Below are positions 40,713 to 43,296 of a stretch of DNA of 43,296 nucleotides, one piece after another. The notes beneath the pieces were generated by a model. That model made no database searches and had not been told where the DNA came from. It saw nothing but the letters and a program-made list of their open reading frames with translations. Position 1 is the stretch's first letter. Each line of letters opens with the position of its first letter. Position numbers and translations under genes: made by a program. Source of the stretch: Candidatus Neomicrothrix sp. UBA2974 (GTDB lineage: Bacteria; Actinomycetota; Acidimicrobiia; Acidimicrobiales; MedAcidi-G1); NCBI GenBank assembly GCA_002348705.1, contig DEAU01000037.1:1-43296 (forward strand), read 5' to 3'.

Positions 40713-43126
40713 CACCTCGCTGGTCCGAGAGCCAGGATCTGTCGCTCGCTGGCTGGGCTGACCAGGTCGCGCCCAGTCGCATCGAGAATCAAGGGAACCG
40801 GGGTTGGATCGGGCTTTCGGGGGTCGTCATCGCTGGCCATGACAGCCAGTAGCCCCATAGTTGGTCCGATGTAAGCCATCGTAAGCGAGGCCCCATCAGC
40901 CAACTTCGTGACACGGACACCGACGCCTCCGCGTCCTTTGGTTTCAAATTCGGCGATCGGTGTGGCCTTGATGCAGGCGTCGCTGGTCACAGTTACCAGA
41001 GGGTCGTCGGCCAGGACCGGGCAGGCTGCCACCACCGTTGCACCGGGTCGGACCTTCATGCCGGCTACGCCACCTGCTCCGCGTCCCTGAGTGCTGATTC
41101 CATCGATGGGTGTGCGCAACACCTGCCCGTCGGAGGACACCAATACGACGTCGATGCCGTCTGGAGATGTGAACGCTGCTGTAACCCGGTCGCCTGGTTT
41201 CAGCTTCAGGAGGGTCTTCCCGCCGCGGGTATTACGAACTTCTTCGAGAGTTAGGCGCTTGGCCAACCCAAGAGAGGTGACGAGCACCAGATGTTCGTCA
41301 CCTTCGGCGGTCAAAGTTTCGATGACTTCGCCCCGGTTGGTGCCGAAGGCCTGGGCGGCGCCGGCTCCGCGGGCTCGACCTTGGCCGTCCGCTAGCTCGG
41401 CGGCCAGCGCTTGGAGGGCGCGCCCCTCGGAAGTCACCGCTGTGACCATGGAGGTGGTGCGGGTCAGCACGGAGCTCACGAGTACGTCGTGCCGTCCCGG
41501 AGTGGCTCGCTTTCCGCCCTCGGCGGGTACCCGCCCAATCTGGCCTGAAGTTGACAGCGTGATCACGCACGGCTCGTCATCCACATCATCGGCTACTGCT
41601 GCGGCTTCAAATACCGGTAGATCGTCTGGATCAACAATCTCAGTGCGGCGCTCCCGCGCAAACTGGTCGACCGCCGCGCCCAATTCGTCGAGAACAAGGG
41701 TGCGTTGCCGCTTCTCGGACCTTAGAAGGGCTTGGTGGGCGGCGATGGCCTCCTCCAATCCTGCTTTTTCCTCCTCAAGCCGTTGGACTTCTAGAGCAGT
41801 GAGGCGTTTCAGCGGCATGTCCAGGATGTGGTCGGTCTGAACGCGTGAGAGGGCGAAACGCTTCATCAGGGCCTTGCGGGCCACTGTGGTGTCCTCTGAC
41901 GCGCGGATGATGGATACCACCTCGTCGATAGCTTCAAGCGCCACTAGGAGTCCAGCAACGATGTGGAGCCGTTCCTCAGCGCGGGCTAGACGGAACTTCG
42001 TGCGGCGGACCACCACGTCGAGACGATGGTCGATGTAGTGGCGGCAGAGGTCGTACAGCCCGACAGTGCGCGGCTCACCATTGACAAGCACCACATTGTT
42101 GATGCCGAACGACTCTTCGAGCGGAGTTAGGCGGTAGAGCTCTCCGAGTACGGCCTGCGGATTGTGTCCAGGCTTGACCGTCACCTGGAGCCGGAGTCCG
42201 GCGTGGCGATCCGACAGGTTTTTGAAGTCGGCAATCCCGGTGACCTTTCCAGCTTCGTTCAGTTCCTTCAATTTGCCGATGACCCGTTCGGGGCCGACCT
42301 GATAGGGGAGTTCGGTGACGACGATGGCCTGTCGGCCTCGGCCTATGTCTTCGACATGCGCCTTCGCCCGGATACGGATGGATCCTCTCCCTGTCTCGTA
42401 GGCCTCTCGAATTCCATCGTCGACCACAATGCCGCCGCTGGGAAAGTCAGGTCCGGGGAGGACGGCCAGCAGTTCGTCGATAGAGGGCTTGGGTCGACGC
42501 TTGTTCATCACGATGGTGACCGCAGCGTGGACTTCGGCCAGGTTGTGCGTCGGCATGTTGGTGGCCATGCCGACGGCAATGCCAGTGGTGCCGTTCAGGA
42601 GAAGGTTGGGTAGCAGCGCCGGTAGGTAGGCGGGTTCGGTGGCCTCGGCGTCGTATGTGGGACGGAACTCGCAGGTTTCTTCGTCTAACTCTCTGACCAT
42701 GGCCATGGCGGCTTCAGTGAGTCGGCATTCGGTGTAGCGGGGGGCAGCCGGTGGGTCGTCTAGAGATCCAAAGTTCCCCTGTGGGTCGACAAGTGTCATG
42801 CCCCGCGCAAAGGACTGACCCATGCGGACGAGGGCGTCATAGATGGCGGCGTCACCGTGTGGGTGGTATCGGCCCATGGTGTCACCCACCACCCGAGCGC
42901 TCTTGCGATGGGGAGAGTCAGGACGAACGCCCATGCGAAGCATCGAGTAGAGGATCCGACGCTGAACAGGCTTGAGCCCGTCCCGAATATCGGGGATAGC
43001 CCGCGAGGTGATGACCGAGAGTGAGTATGCGAGGAAGGATTCCTTCATCTCCTGCTCGACAGGAATTGGGACTACCTCGCGGGCAAAGTCCTCGGGGTCC
43101 TCAATGAGTTTTTGCTGGGTTGCCAC
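40709..43126 (-). CDS. parC: DNA topoisomerase IV subunit A (GyrA-like)
   Basis: An 805-residue DNA-cleaving subunit. SRAIPDIRDGLKPVQRRILYSM, VGDTMGRYHPHGDAAIYDALVRMGQ and the catalytic Tyr in APRYTECRL are present, then the PNLLLNGTTGIAVGMATNMPTHNL tower region and a coiled-coil arm (residues about 400-500). The C-terminal beta-pinwheel (about 540-800) has repeats such as TNRGEVIETL, NTRGGKTLLKL and TKGRGGVGVRVTKL, but no QRRGGKG-type GyrA box, which favours ParC and decatenation over supercoiling. Start GTG 43126 has GAGG at good spacing and gives VATQQKL; the longer frame to 43204 adds a low-complexity Arg/Pro stretch and is not favoured. First gene of parC-parE-nuclease. Confidence 0.88.
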   Translation of the reverse strand: MATQQKLIEDPEDFAREVVPIPVEQEMKESFLAYSLSVITSRAIPDIRDGLKPVQRRILYSMLRMGVRPDSPHRKSARVVGDTMGRYHPHGDAAIYDALVRMGQSFARGMTLVDPQGNFGSLDDPPAAPRYTECRLTEAAMAMVRELDEETCEFRPTYDAEATEPAYLPALLPNLLLNGTTGIAVGMATNMPTHNLAEVHAAVTIVMNKRRPKPSIDELLAVLPGPDFPSGGIVVDDGIREAYETGRGSIRIRAKAHVEDIGRGRQAIVVTELPYQVGPERVIGKLKELNEAGKVTGIADFKNLSDRHAGLRLQVTVKPGHNPQAVLGELYRLTPLEESFGINNVVLVNGEPRTVGLYDLCRHYIDHRLDVVVRRTKFRLARAEERLHIVAGLLVALEAIDEVVSIIRASEDTTVARKALMKRFALSRVQTDHILDMPLKRLTALEVQRLEEEKAGLEEAIAAHQALLRSEKRQRTLVLDELGAAVDQFARERRTEIVDPDDLPVFEAAAVADDVDDEPCVITLSTSGQIGRVPAEGGKRATPGRHDVLVSSVLTRTTSMVTAVTSEGRALQALAAELADGQGRARGAGAAQAFGTNRGEVIETLTAEGDEHLVLVTSLGLAKRLTLEEVRNTRGGKTLLKLKPGDRVTAAFTSPDGIDVVLVSSDGQVLRTPIDGISTQGRGAGGVAGMKVRPGATVVAACPVLADDPLVTVTSDACIKATPIAEFETKGRGGVGVRVTKLADGASLTMAYIGPTMGLLAVMASDDDPRKPDPTPVPLILDATGRDLVSPASERQILALGPARW

Positions 43127-43296
43127 GTCCGGCCTCGTTCTGATGGGTCTCGCTCGGGTGGGTCCTGGTCTGATGATCTCGGTTGTCGGGCCGGGTCTGC
43201 CCAACCATCACATGTTGTCGGTGGGGTGTGACCTTGCCTACCAGCGACCGTACAGGTGGTGCCCTCGGAGTTAGTGGCGGACGCGGCAGCGGGAGT

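Noticed and set aside
38610..43126. gyrB/gyrA instead of parE/parC
   Set aside because: The A subunit lacks a QRRGGKG-type box, the A gene comes first, and the usual dnaA/dnaN/recF neighbours are absent; not fully excluded.

Overview
The window looks like a chromosomal segment of a high-GC actinobacterium, most likely a marine or aquatic member of the Acidimicrobiia. This placement is inferred from gene content and style, not from a marker phylogeny. The pointers are an LLM-type flavin/F420 oxidoreductase, a classical menaquinone pathway, several CaiB/BaiF CoA-transferase-type proteins, a KstR-like TetR regulator, secreted proteins with Thr/Pro/Ala linkers, frequent GTG starts, and start codons that sit 6-8 nt behind a -10 box with no leader.

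Layout. Positions 1-5.7 kb: cell-envelope and secreted proteins (a large repeat lipoprotein, a Thr-linker secreted protein, a LysM/RsiV-like lipoprotein). 5.9-8.5 kb: an LLM oxidoreductase and a PEP-utilising-type protein without an ATP-grasp domain. 8.5-12.7 kb (minus strand): serC, a CapA-like protein and a Tat-exported amidohydrolase. 12.8-15.8 kb: a secreted TIM-barrel-like protein and a beta-class DNA methyltransferase with a C-terminal extension. 15.8-19 kb: a glutamine cyclotransferase lipoprotein, then an alpha/beta hydrolase overlapping an alkyl-sulfatase-like metallo-hydrolase. 19-24.7 kb (minus strand): a tightly overlapping operon merR-menF-menD-menH-menC for the early steps of menaquinone synthesis. 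24.9-35.3 kb: acyl-CoA and redox metabolism (GrdB-like selenoprotein, esterase, CoA-transferase, acyl-CoA dehydrogenase, thiolase, crotonase, acyl-CoA ligase, a small Cys-containing protein, an apparently permuted CoA-transferase-like protein), followed by a TetR regulator. 36-37.7 kb: gltX with tRNA-Gln(CTG) and tRNA-Glu(CTC). 37.8-43.1 kb (minus strand): an operon parC-parE plus a RecB/AddB-type nuclease.

The strongest unusual item is at 24858-25754. Two open frames are separated by a single in-frame TGA and together form one GrdB-family protein with a U-x-x-C motif (Sec-Pro-Val-Cys). A hairpin whose apical loop starts 16 nt after the TGA could act as a bacterial SECIS element, so a standard gene caller would split this gene in two. 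Other points of interest are recurring leaderless promoters that revise several starts, a perfect 12-bp hairpin between the TetR gene and gltX, a palindrome in the promoter of the merR-men operon, an amidohydrolase that keeps the Cys/His/His metal site but lacks the usual HxH, and a conserved-looking acyl-CoA gene set of unknown substrate. I saw no CRISPR array, rRNA, intact insertion sequence, prophage or obvious defence island.
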